From Rhodobacteraceae bacterium UBA1943 (GTDB lineage: Bacteria > Pseudomonadota > Alphaproteobacteria > Rhodobacterales > Rhodobacteraceae): DNA of 15,402 nt. The notes beneath the pieces are model-generated. The model was given only the letters and a program-made list of their open reading frames with translations, was not told where the DNA came from and ran no database searches. A program made the position numbers and the translations under genes. Positions 1-6,503 of this stretch are shown one piece after another. Within the stretch, counting starts at the first letter, position 1, and each line of letters opens with the position of its first letter. The stretch lies in NCBI GenBank assembly GCA_002336845.1, contig DDEX01000086.1, positions 1-15,402 on the forward strand. Direction: 5' to 3'.

Positions 1-1
1 C

Positions 2-385
2 TTTGACACCTCTCTCGCCACCCGCCGCGCGGGCCATCCGCTGCTCGTGGGCCTCGAATCCGAGCGGGGTCGCGGCCCCCTGTGGCGGCTGATGGCCCGC
101 CTCATTGATGCCGCCGCCTGCCTGCGCGGCGACCTGCCCGGTGTGACGGTCGAAAACGGCATCGCGCTGGCCCCCGCCGCGCGCGGCACCTATGCGCTGC
201 GGCTGAGCCACACGGGCGGCATCGTCACCGCCATCGCCCGCCGCACGCCCACCGACCACCTGCTGGCCCCCGGCGGCACGCTGCATCATGCCTTGATGGA
301 CACCGCACCCACCCTTGCGCCCCTTGTCATCGCGCTGCATGACCCGTGTGAGCCGGTCACGGTCAGGGAGTTGCGCCATGCATGA
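2..385 (+). CDS. hupK: HupK (HoxV-like) hydrogenase assembly protein, C-terminal part
   Basis: The reading frame is open from the window edge, so the N-terminus is missing; 127 residues remain. HupK/HoxV proteins resemble the hydrogenase large subunit and are thought to act as a scaffold during NiFe-cofactor assembly in the cytoplasm. The visible part matches the large-subunit C-terminal pattern: a basic-aromatic stretch near residues 20-40, a Pro-Thr-Asp segment (PTDHLLAPGGTLHHAL), then HDPCEPV at 338-358. True large subunits have DPCxxC here; this one keeps Asp-Pro-Cys but has Val where the second Cys should be, so it cannot hold the full NiFe ligand set. The stop overlaps the hypA start by 8 bp, implying translational coupling. 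The identity rests on these remnants and on position directly before hypA, as in Rhodobacter capsulatus. A different large-subunit paralogue cannot be fully excluded without the N-terminus. Confidence 0.8.
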   Translation, partial: FDTSLATRRAGHPLLVGLESERGRGPLWRLMARLIDAAACLRGDLPGVTVENGIALAPAARGTYALRLSHTGGIVTAIARRTPTDHLLAPGGTLHHALMDTAPTLAPLVIALHDPCEPVTVRELRHA

Positions 386-719
386 GATGAGCCTTGCCGA
401 GGGCATCCGCGGTATCGTCCTTGATCAGGCCCGCGCCCATGGGTTCACTCGCGTCACCCTGCTGCGGCTAGAGATCGGGCGCTTTGCGGGCGTCGAAAAA
501 CCCGCCCTCGAATTCGCCTTCGACGTGGTGATGCGCGGCAGCCCGGCCGAGGGCGCAAGGCTGGAAATGATCGACCTGCCGGGTCGCGCGATGTGCTATG
601 ATTGCCTGAAGCCGGTCGAGATCGACGACCGGCTGGCCCCCTGCCCCCTTTGCGGCGGCGGGCGTCTGTTGCCCGAGGGGGGCGACGAAATGCGGATACG
701 CGACATGGAGGTGCTGTGA
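378..719 (+). CDS. hypA: HypA hydrogenase nickel-insertion protein
   Basis: HypA is a small cytoplasmic nickel metallochaperone that works with HypB to deliver Ni to the hydrogenase large-subunit precursor. The start at 378 gives MHEMSL, the conserved HypA N-terminus whose His2 (with Glu3) belongs to the nickel site. An AGGGAG ribosome site lies 7 nt upstream, inside hupK. An in-frame ATG at 315 would add a non-conserved extension and was not chosen. The product is 113 residues, the usual family length. The structural zinc site is intact: Cys73-x-x-Cys76 and Cys89-x-x-Cys92. The gene overlaps hupK by 8 bp and the hypB start by 1 base (TGATG), so it is probably co-translated with both. Confidence 0.97.
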   Translation: MHEMSLAEGIRGIVLDQARAHGFTRVTLLRLEIGRFAGVEKPALEFAFDVVMRGSPAEGARLEMIDLPGRAMCYDCLKPVEIDDRLAPCPLCGGGRLLPEGGDEMRIRDMEVL

Positions 720-1615
720 TGTGCACGGTTTGCGGATGCAACGATGTGGTAACGGCCGATGGCCGCAAGATGACCCATGACGAGGCCCATGCCCTTGGGC
801 TGGACCATCATCACGATCATGGGCACAGCCATGATCACGGGCACGACCACCCTCACCACGGCGAAACCGCCCATCACCATGTGCTGGACGACCACCCCCA
901 CGACCACCGCCATTATGGCGAAGGGCCAGCGGGCGTGTCGGTTCCCGGCATGTCGCAGGCCCGGCTGATTGAGGTGGAAACCTCGATCCTGGCCAAGAAT
1001 GATGCGCTGGCCCAGTCCAACCGCCGGGTGCTGAATGCGCTGGGGGTGCTGGCGGTCAATCTGGTTTCGTCGCCCGGATCGGGGAAAACCACGCTGTTGT
1101 GCAAGACCATTCAGGCGCTTGGCGATGCCCCCTTGGCGGTGATCGAGGGCGATCAGCAAACCTCGGTCGATGCCGACCGTATCCGCGCAACGGGCGCGCG
1201 GGCGATGCAGATCAACACTGGCAAGGGCTGCCATCTGGATGCCCAGATGGTCGGCCATGCGATTGACGAGCTGCGGCCCCGGACGGCGAGTTACCTGTTC
1301 ATCGAAAACGTCGGCAACCTTGTGTGCCCCGCCGCCTTTGATCTGGGAGAGGATGCCAAGGTCGCCATCCTGTCGGTGACCGAAGGTGAGGACAAGCCCT
1401 TGAAATACCCAGATATGTTCACCGCAGCCAGGCTGGCGATCCTGAACAAGATCGACCTTGCCCCCCATACCGATGCCGATATTGCCGCCTATGAGGCGAA
1501 CCTGCGCCGGGTGAACCCCAGGATCGAAATCATCCGCGTTTCGGCCCGCACCGGCGAGGGGATGGACCAGTGGCTGCACTGGCTGAAATCGCGGCTGGAG
1601 GCGAAAGCCGCATGA
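719..1615 (+). CDS. hypB: HypB hydrogenase nickel-incorporation GTPase
   Basis: HypB is a SIMIBI-class GTPase that transfers nickel to HypA and on to the hydrogenase precursor. The start at 719 gives MCTVCGC, matching the N-terminal CxxCGC high-affinity Ni motif, and is preceded by GGAGG (707-711) at 7 nt. The longer frame from 602 only reads hypA in another frame. The protein has 298 residues. Residues 20-65 are a histidine-rich stretch with 20 His in 46 positions, a nickel-storage feature seen in some HypBs. The G-domain follows: P-loop GSGKTT at 120-125, the metal-binding Cys171-His172 pair, the ENVGNLVCP segment with Cys203, and an NKID guanine-specificity motif. The stop overlaps the hupR start in an ATGA junction. 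Everything needed for an active enzyme is present. Confidence 0.98.
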   Translation: MCTVCGCNDVVTADGRKMTHDEAHALGLDHHHDHGHSHDHGHDHPHHGETAHHHVLDDHPHDHRHYGEGPAGVSVPGMSQARLIEVETSILAKNDALAQSNRRVLNALGVLAVNLVSSPGSGKTTLLCKTIQALGDAPLAVIEGDQQTSVDADRIRATGARAMQINTGKGCHLDAQMVGHAIDELRPRTASYLFIENVGNLVCPAAFDLGEDAKVAILSVTEGEDKPLKYPDMFTAARLAILNKIDLAPHTDADIAAYEANLRRVNPRIEIIRVSARTGEGMDQWLHWLKSRLEAKAA

Positions 1616-3090
1616 CGACGCCCCGCCCCACCGTTCTGCTGGTCGATGACGAGCCCCATTCGCTCTCTGCCATGCGGATGGCCTTGGAGGATGAGTTCGA
1701 CTGTCTGACGGCGGGCGATGCCGAGGCGGCGCTGGCCCATATGGCCGAGGAATGGGTGCAGGTGGTGATCTGCGACCAGCGGATGCCGGGGTGCACCGGG
1801 GTGGAATTCCTGACCGAGCTGCGCGACCGCTGGCCCGATGCGGTGCGCCTGCTGATCACCGGCTATACCGATCCCGGCGCCATGGCGCAGGCGATCAATG
1901 AGGCGGGGATTCACCAGTTCCTGACCAAGCCCTGGCATCCCGACCAGTTGCTGATGGCCGCCCGCAACGGCGCGCGGCTGTTCTCGCTGGCCCGCGAAAA
2001 CGAACGGATGGCGCTGGAAATGCGCTTTCTGGCCGCTACGGCGCAGACCAAGCTGGAGAAAAAGCGCACGGCGCTGCGGGAAGGGATGGGGTTTGAAACC
2101 ATCCTGCGCTCGCCCCAAAGCCCGATGAATGCGCTGGTCGAGGCCGCGCGGCATTATGCCAGTTTCGACGTGCCGGTGCTGCTGGCGGGCGAACCCGGCA
2201 CCGGCAAGGCGCGGCTGGCGCGCGCGATGCACCTTGGCAGCCTGCGGTCGGACAAGCCGTTTCATGCGATCAATCTGGCCGGGATGCCGGAAGATCTGGC
2301 CATGGTGGAACTGTTCGGGGCCAAGCGCGGCGTGCTGCCTGGGGGCGTCAACAAGATCGGGATGGCGCAGAAAGCCGACCGCGGCACGTTGTTTCTGGCC
2401 GGGGTCGAACATGCCAGCCCGGCCCTGCAACTGGCGCTGTGGCGGCTGGTCGAGGAGGGCACCTTCACCCCCCTTGGCGGGCAAGAGGTGCTGACCACCA
2501 ACCTGCGGCTGATTGCCGGGTCTGGCGTGGAGCTGGCGCGGCGCGTGGCCGACGGCGCCTTCCGGCCCGACCTTTACTATGCGCTGGCGGTGGCCGAGTT
2601 GAACCTGCCCCCGCTGCGCGCCCGGCGCGGCGATGTGGCGATACTGGCGCAGCATTTCCTGATGGACCTTGCCGCCCAGCACGGCAAGGCGGCGCATGGC
2701 TTTGCCCCCGCCGCGCTGGAGTTTCTGGAAAATTACGACTGGCCCGGCAACCTGCGCGAATTGATGAACGAGGTGACGCGGATGCTGATCTTCGCGCCCT
2801 CTCCGCTGTTGGGGGCCGAACTGATCAGCCGCGCGATCCTGCAAGCTGCCCCCGGCGATGGCGGGGCCGACCGCATGGCCGAGGTGGCACTGACCGCGGA
2901 TGGTACGCTGAAAGACCGGGTGGAACTGATCGAAATGCGGATATTGCGCGAGACGCTGACCCGCCACCGCTGGAACAAAAGCCGCGCCGCTGCCGAACTG
3001 GGCCTGTCGCGCGTAGGCCTTAGGGCAAAGCTGGAACGCTATGGCATCGCCGACCCTTCGGGCCGGGTGGTGGAAGAGGAGGAGGACTGA
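1612..3090 (+). CDS. hupR: HupR, NtrC-type hydrogenase transcription regulator with degenerate AAA+ motifs
   Basis: HupR activates uptake-hydrogenase structural genes. In R. capsulatus it is the partner of kinase HupT, acts when unphosphorylated and works with sigma70 RNA polymerase (established knowledge). The start at 1612 (MTTPRPTVLLVDDE) forms an ATGA overlap with hypB; the product is 492 residues. The receiver domain is about 7-125 with acidic Asp12/Asp13, phosphoacceptor Asp55, Thr83 and Lys106. A coiled linker (about 126-160) leads to the central AAA+ domain (about 165-400). Walker A is near normal (GEPGTGK, 193-199). The sigma54-contact loop GAFTGA reads GVLPGG (240-245), and Walker B is GTLFLAGVE (258-266), lacking the Asp-Glu pair. 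A Fis-type helix-turn-helix lies at about 450-480. The C-terminal Glu run is encoded by the strong purine ribosome site of hypC. The fit to HupR is better than to a generic NtrC. Confidence 0.95.
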   Translation: MTTPRPTVLLVDDEPHSLSAMRMALEDEFDCLTAGDAEAALAHMAEEWVQVVICDQRMPGCTGVEFLTELRDRWPDAVRLLITGYTDPGAMAQAINEAGIHQFLTKPWHPDQLLMAARNGARLFSLARENERMALEMRFLAATAQTKLEKKRTALREGMGFETILRSPQSPMNALVEAARHYASFDVPVLLAGEPGTGKARLARAMHLGSLRSDKPFHAINLAGMPEDLAMVELFGAKRGVLPGGVNKIGMAQKADRGTLFLAGVEHASPALQLALWRLVEEGTFTPLGGQEVLTTNLRLIAGSGVELARRVADGAFRPDLYYALAVAELNLPPLRARRGDVAILAQHFLMDLAAQHGKAAHGFAPAALEFLENYDWPGNLRELMNEVTRMLIFAPSPLLGAELISRAILQAAPGDGGADRMAEVALTADGTLKDRVELIEMRILRETLTRHRWNKSRAAAELGLSRVGLRAKLERYGIADPSGRVVEEEED

Positions 3091-3091
3091 C

Positions 3092-3373
3092 ATGTGCCTT
3101 GGCATCCCCGGCCGGATCACGGCCATTACCGACCCCGCCCGGCTGATGGCGATGGCCGAGGTTTCGGGCGTTCGGCGCGAGGTCAACGTGGCCTGCGTTG
3201 CCGGAAACGACCTTGACGCGCTGGTCGGCCAATGGGCGCTGATCCATGTTGGTTTCGCGATGAGCCTGATTGACGAGGAGGAGGCGGCCAAAACGCTGGA
3301 GGCGCTGCGCGATCTGGGCGAGGCGCAGGAGACTTTGGAACAGATGGCACAGTCGGAAAGGGCTTTGGCATGA
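3092..3373 (+). CDS. hypC: HypC hydrogenase maturation chaperone
   Basis: HypC is a small chaperone that pairs with HypD to carry the iron of the NiFe site while CN and CO ligands are added, then passes it to the large subunit. The start at 3092 gives MCLGIPG; Cys2, exposed after Met removal, is the conserved iron/partner ligand, and His52 in the HVGFA motif is also conserved. A strong ribosome site (AGGAGG-like, about 3077-3087) overlaps the end of hupR. The product is 93 residues, slightly long for the family because of a Glu/Gln-rich helical tail after residue 60. The stop overlaps the hypD start (ATGA). It could be called HupF-like, but the position between hupR and hypD fits hypC. Confidence 0.97.
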   Translation: MCLGIPGRITAITDPARLMAMAEVSGVRREVNVACVAGNDLDALVGQWALIHVGFAMSLIDEEEAAKTLEALRDLGEAQETLEQMAQSERALA

Positions 3374-4506
3374 AATTCGCCTCGGAATTCCGCGATCCGG
3401 TCGCGGCCCGCGCCCTGCTGTCGGCGATTGCCGCCAAGGTTGATGCCATCGGGGCCACCAAGGCCAAGCCCCTGCATCTGATGGAGATTTGCGGCGGCCA
3501 CACCCATTCGATCTTTCGCTATGGCCTCGACAAGCTGATTCACGAAGGTATCGAGTTCATCCACGGCCCCGGCTGCCCGGTTTGCGTGCTGCCGATGGCG
3601 CGGGTGGATGAATGTGTGGAAATCGCCGAGCGTCCGGGCGTGATCTTTACCACCTTTGGCGATGCGATGCGCGTGCCGGGGCACAAGAAAAGCCTGATGC
3701 AGGCCAAGGCCGACGGTGCCGACATCCGCATGGTCTATTCGCCCCTGGATGCCTTGGAACTGGCGCGGCGCAATCCGAGCCGTGAGGTGGTGTTCTTCGG
3801 TCTGGGGTTTGAGACCACCACGCCCTCGACCGCGCTGTCGATCCAGCAAGCGGCGCGCGAGGGGCTGACGAATTTCAGCGTGTTCTGCAACCACATCACG
3901 GTGCCCGAGCCGATCAAGGCGCTGCTGGATGACCCCGACATGGTGCTGGACGGCTTTATCGGGCCGGGCCATGTTTCAATGGTGATCGGGGTGCATCCTT
4001 ATGATTTCATCGCCCGCGACTACGGCAAGCCCTTGGTCGTGGCGGGGTTTGAGCCGATCGACCTGCTGCAATCGGTGCTGATGCTGGTGACCCAGGTGGC
4101 CGAGGGCCGTGCCGAGGTGGAAAACCAATATGCCCGCGTTGTGCCCGAGCATGGCAACCCGGTCAGCCTTTCCGCCATCGCCGATGTCTATGAACGCCGC
4201 CCCAGCTTTGAATGGCGGGGATTGGGTGAGATTGACGCCAGTGGCCTGCGGATCAGGCCGAAGTATCAGGCCTTTGACGCCGAAGAGAAATTCGGCATCG
4301 GCTATGCCACGGGGCGCCGCAATGTGCCCGAGATCGAAGGCTGCGCCTGCGGATCGGTGATGATGGGCAAGCTGAAGCCGACCCAGTGCCCGCAGTTCGG
4401 CAAGGGCTGCACGCCCGAAATGCCCTTGGGCGCGCTGATGGTGTCCTCTGAAGGGGCCTGTGCCGCCTATTGGCAATATGGCGGCGCGCGGGTGGCGGCG
4501 GCGTAA
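3370..4506 (+). CDS. hypD: HypD iron-sulfur scaffold for Fe(CN)2CO assembly
   Basis: HypD is the 4Fe-4S protein on which the Fe(CN)2CO unit is built, in complex with HypC and receiving cyanide from HypE. The product is 378 residues, typical length. Seen motifs: Cys41 in ICGGHTH, GPGCPVC with Cys69 and Cys72, a GFETT motif in the middle domain, and the C-terminal cluster-binding region with cysteines in CACG, QCPQFGKGC and EGACAAYW. All residues expected for cluster and iron binding are present. Translation starts by ATGA overlap with hypC, with a GGAAAGGG-like ribosome site 7-8 nt upstream. It is followed by a 69-bp gap containing two hairpins before hypE. Confidence 0.98.
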   Translation: MKFASEFRDPVAARALLSAIAAKVDAIGATKAKPLHLMEICGGHTHSIFRYGLDKLIHEGIEFIHGPGCPVCVLPMARVDECVEIAERPGVIFTTFGDAMRVPGHKKSLMQAKADGADIRMVYSPLDALELARRNPSREVVFFGLGFETTTPSTALSIQQAAREGLTNFSVFCNHITVPEPIKALLDDPDMVLDGFIGPGHVSMVIGVHPYDFIARDYGKPLVVAGFEPIDLLQSVLMLVTQVAEGRAEVENQYARVVPEHGNPVSLSAIADVYERRPSFEWRGLGEIDASGLRIRPKYQAFDAEEKFGIGYATGRRNVPEIEGCACGSVMMGKLKPTQCPQFGKGCTPEMPLGALMVSSEGACAAYWQYGGARVAAA

Positions 4507-4557
4507 GGGGGCGCTGCCCCCTAGGGCCTGGCGGCCCTACCCCCGGGATATTTATGA
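4507..4557. repeat. Tandem-hairpin intergenic repeat between hypD and hypE
   Basis: Directly after the hypD stop lie two perfect inverted repeats. The first is GGGGGC (4507-4512) against GCCCCC (4516-4521) with a 3-nt loop. The second is TAGGGCC (4522-4528) against GGCCCTA (4533-4539) with loop TGGC. A conserved-looking tail, CCCCCGGGATATTTATG, follows. From memory, similar G/C hairpins ending in a CCCCGG-xTATTT tail are scattered between genes in Rhodobacterales, so this is probably a dispersed REP-like element. No T-run follows the stems, so it is a poor Rho-independent terminator. It may instead stabilise or process the hypD 3' end. Confidence 0.65.
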
Positions 4558-4575
4558 ACAGATGATGGAGCGGGA

Positions 4576-5598
4576 ATGGCTTTGCGCGACAAGGTGGTGA
4601 CGCTGGCCCATGGCGGCGGCGGCAAGGCGATGCGCGATCTGATCGCCGAGGTGTTCACCGACGTGTTCCAGCCGCCCGGCAGCGAGGATCAGGCGCGGCT
4701 GATGGATGAGGCGCTGCGCGAGCCGGGCGCGCGGCTGGCCTTTACCACCGACAGTTTCGTGGTGACGCCGCTGGAGTTTCCCGGCGGCGACATCGGCAAG
4801 ATTGCCGTCTGCGGCACGGTGAACGACTTGGCGGTGGGGGGCGCGCGGCCCCTGTGGCTGTCGGCGGCGTTCATCATTGAGGAGGGGTGCCTGGTCGATA
4901 CCCTGCGCCGGATCGTGGCCAGCATGGCGGAGGAGGCAGAAAAGGCCGGGGTGCGGATTGTCACCGGCGATACCAAGGTGGTGGAGCGTGGCAAGGGCGA
5001 CGGGGTGTTCGTCACCACCTCTGGCATTGGTGTCATCCCGCCGGGGCGCGAGATTGGCGCGGTGCAGGTGCGGGCGGGTGATGTGGTGCTGGTCAATGGC
5101 GTCTTGGGCGATCATGGCGCGACGATTCTGGCGGCGCGGGGGGATCTGGCCCTGTCGTCGGACATTCAGTCCGATTGCGCCGGGCTGGGGCATCTGATGG
5201 AGGCGGCTTTGGCCGCCGCACCCGGCATTCGGGCGGCGCGGGATTGCACGCGGGGGGGCCTTGCCTCGACCCTGAACGAGATTGCGGGCGAGGCGGGGGT
5301 GGCGATCGAGCTGGAGGAAACCGTCCTGCCCTTGCGTGACGAGGTGCGGGGGGTGTGCGAGATCCTCGGCCTTGATCCCCTGTATCTGGCGAATGAGGGG
5401 CGGCTGGCGCTGTTCTGTCCGGCGGATCAGGCCGAGGCTGCTTTGGCCGCGATGCGCGCGCTGCCAGAGGGCGAAGGGGCGGTGGCTGTGGGGCGCGTTC
5501 TGCCTGCCCCCGCGGGGCGGGTGACGATGCGCACGGCTTTTGGTGGCGCGCGCATCGTCGATATGCTGGTGGGGGAGCAACTGCCGCGGATTTGCTAG
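4576..5598 (+). CDS. hypE: HypE carbamoyl-dehydratase, cyanide-ligand synthesis
   Basis: HypE receives a carbamoyl group from HypF on its C-terminal cysteine and dehydrates it with ATP to a thiocyanate, the source of the CN ligands passed to HypC-HypD. The product is 340 residues and ends in PRIC, the defining C-terminal motif with the acceptor Cys as last residue. The N-terminal AHGGGGKAM segment and the TTDSFVVTPLEFPGGDIG and CGTVNDLAVGGARP regions match the PurM/AIR-synthase-like ATP fold. The start at 4576 has GGAG 5 nt upstream. It is the last gene of the hydrogenase cluster here. Its partner gene hypF is not in the window. No convincing terminator is visible in the 55 bp before the next gene. 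Confidence 0.98.
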   Translation: MALRDKVVTLAHGGGGKAMRDLIAEVFTDVFQPPGSEDQARLMDEALREPGARLAFTTDSFVVTPLEFPGGDIGKIAVCGTVNDLAVGGARPLWLSAAFIIEEGCLVDTLRRIVASMAEEAEKAGVRIVTGDTKVVERGKGDGVFVTTSGIGVIPPGREIGAVQVRAGDVVLVNGVLGDHGATILAARGDLALSSDIQSDCAGLGHLMEAALAAAPGIRAARDCTRGGLASTLNEIAGEAGVAIELEETVLPLRDEVRGVCEILGLDPLYLANEGRLALFCPADQAEAALAAMRALPEGEGAVAVGRVLPAPAGRVTMRTAFGGARIVDMLVGEQLPRIC

Positions 5599-5653
5599 CG
5601 GCGCTGGTCAAGGTCCGCAGCTTCCGTCAGGATGGCTGAGAAAGCGAGGGCCG

Positions 5654-6418
5654 ATGACCCAAGACATTCCCGCAGGGCGCGCGCCCTTTCTTGCCGTGTT
5701 GATCGACGCCGACAACATCCCCGCCCGCCATGCCGAGGCAATCCTGAACGAGATCGCTGCCTATGGCGACCCCGGCCTGCGGCGGGTTTATGGGGACTGG
5801 TCCAGCACCGCGCTGAGCCAATGGAAAGAGCAGGCCCGCAATCTGGGCCTTGTGATGCACCAGCAATCGGCCAACACCAAGGGCAAGAACGCCAGCGACA
5901 TCGGCCTGGTGATCGACGCGATGGACATTTTGCATGCGGGCAAGGTGGAGGGTTTTGTGCTGGTGTCGTCGGACAGCGATTTCACGCGGCTGGCGGCGCG
6001 CATCCGCGAGGAAGGAATGCAGGTCATCGGAGTGGGTGAGGCCAAGACGCCCGAAAGTCTGCGCAAGGTCTGCAACAGGTTCCTCTTGATCGAGAATATC
6101 GTGGGCGCGGATGAACCTGCCCCCGAGGCCGAGCGGCCGCGCGGCAAGTCAGACCCGGCGCCCGCACCCGCCCCGCCCGCCACCAAGCGCCCGGCAGAAG
6201 AGGCCCAGCCCCTTGTTCTGGACGCGATGAAAAAGATCGACCCCGATCAGGACTGGTATTCGCTGGGGCAGTTGGGTCAGGTGATGACCCAGATTCACCC
6301 CGACTTCGACTCACGCAGCTATGGCGCGCCCAAACTGTCCGACCTGTTGCGCCGCCTGCCCCGGTTTGAGGTGAAGCCGGGGCCGAACAATTCGGTCATC
6401 GTGCGCGACAAGGCGTAA
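5654..6418 (+). CDS. NYN-domain (LabA/DUF88-type) protein with C-terminal OST-HTH/LOTUS-like domain
   Basis: The 254-residue product has a PIN-like NYN fold in its first ~150 residues. It shows LIDADNIP (Asp18, Asp20), NASDIGLVIDAMDIL (Asp82, Asp88) and LVSSDSDF (Asp107, Asp109). These acidic clusters are those expected to bind metal in NYN nucleases. A Pro/Ala-rich linker (about 157-182) leads to a winged-helix-like segment (about 185-254; SLGQLGQ, SYGAPKLSDLLRRLP, FEV) resembling OST-HTH/LOTUS domains, which bind RNA. The likely role is RNA processing or decay, but the substrate is unknown and no gene symbol is justified. The start at 5654 is preceded by GAGGG; the longer in-frame extension runs back into hypE and was not used. 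It is a single gene between the hyp and phn clusters, with no clear functional tie to either. Confidence 0.85.
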   Translation: MTQDIPAGRAPFLAVLIDADNIPARHAEAILNEIAAYGDPGLRRVYGDWSSTALSQWKEQARNLGLVMHQQSANTKGKNASDIGLVIDAMDILHAGKVEGFVLVSSDSDFTRLAARIREEGMQVIGVGEAKTPESLRKVCNRFLLIENIVGADEPAPEAERPRGKSDPAPAPAPPATKRPAEEAQPLVLDAMKKIDPDQDWYSLGQLGQVMTQIHPDFDSRSYGAPKLSDLLRRLPRFEVKPGPNNSVIVRDKA

Positions 6419-6432
6419 TGCGCCCAACAAAA

Positions 6433-6461
6433 CTTTCACAAATCCGCAGCCTGCACGTCAC
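6433..6461 (+). promoter_or_regulatory. Weak Pho-box-like half-sites upstream of phnC
   Basis: CTTTCAC (6433-6439) resembles a PhoB half-site (CTGTCAT/C). Two helical turns further on, ACGTCAC (6455-6461) matches at five of seven positions. The half-site expected between them (6444-6450) is poor. This is suggestive only, supported by the known Pho control of phnCDE importers. Confidence 0.3.
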
Positions 6462-6475
6462 GCACCGCCCGTAAT

Positions 6476-6499
6476 CAGCCCCCAACCAACAGGGGGCTG
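6476..6499 (+). promoter_or_regulatory. Perfect hairpin enclosing the phnC ribosome binding site
   Basis: CAGCCCCC (6476-6483) pairs with GGGGGCTG (6492-6499) as an uninterrupted 8-bp G/C-rich stem around an 8-nt A/C loop (6484-6491). The 3' arm contains the GGGGG Shine-Dalgarno sequence, 7 nt before the phnC ATG at 6504. If transcription starts upstream, the stem would hide the ribosome site and limit translation of phnC. No anti-stem or riboswitch aptamer was recognised in the 85-bp interval. Confidence 0.55.
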
Positions 6500-6503
6500 C
6501 CCG

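Noticed and set aside
602..718. Earlier start for hypB
   Set aside because: The added residues are the hypA sequence read in another frame; MCTVCGC at 719 matches the conserved HypB start and has a good ribosome site.
596..1579. 327-codon minus-strand open frame with a Val/Met-rich stretch
   Set aside because: The hydrophobic stretch is the complement of the His/Asp codons of hypB; it is not an independent membrane protein.
1612..3090. HupR as a sigma54-dependent activator
   Set aside because: GAFTGA and the Walker B acidic residues are absent, so the standard mechanism is not supported.
1489..3972. 827-codon open frame on the minus strand
   Set aside because: It lies opposite hupR, hypC and hypD, whose products are clearly recognisable. 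Long antisense frames are expected at this GC content; its translation is His/Gln/Arg-rich with no recognisable domain.
6419..6503. Riboswitch upstream of phnC
   Set aside because: Only a simple hairpin is visible in 85 bp; no aptamer class with multiple conserved stems was recognised.
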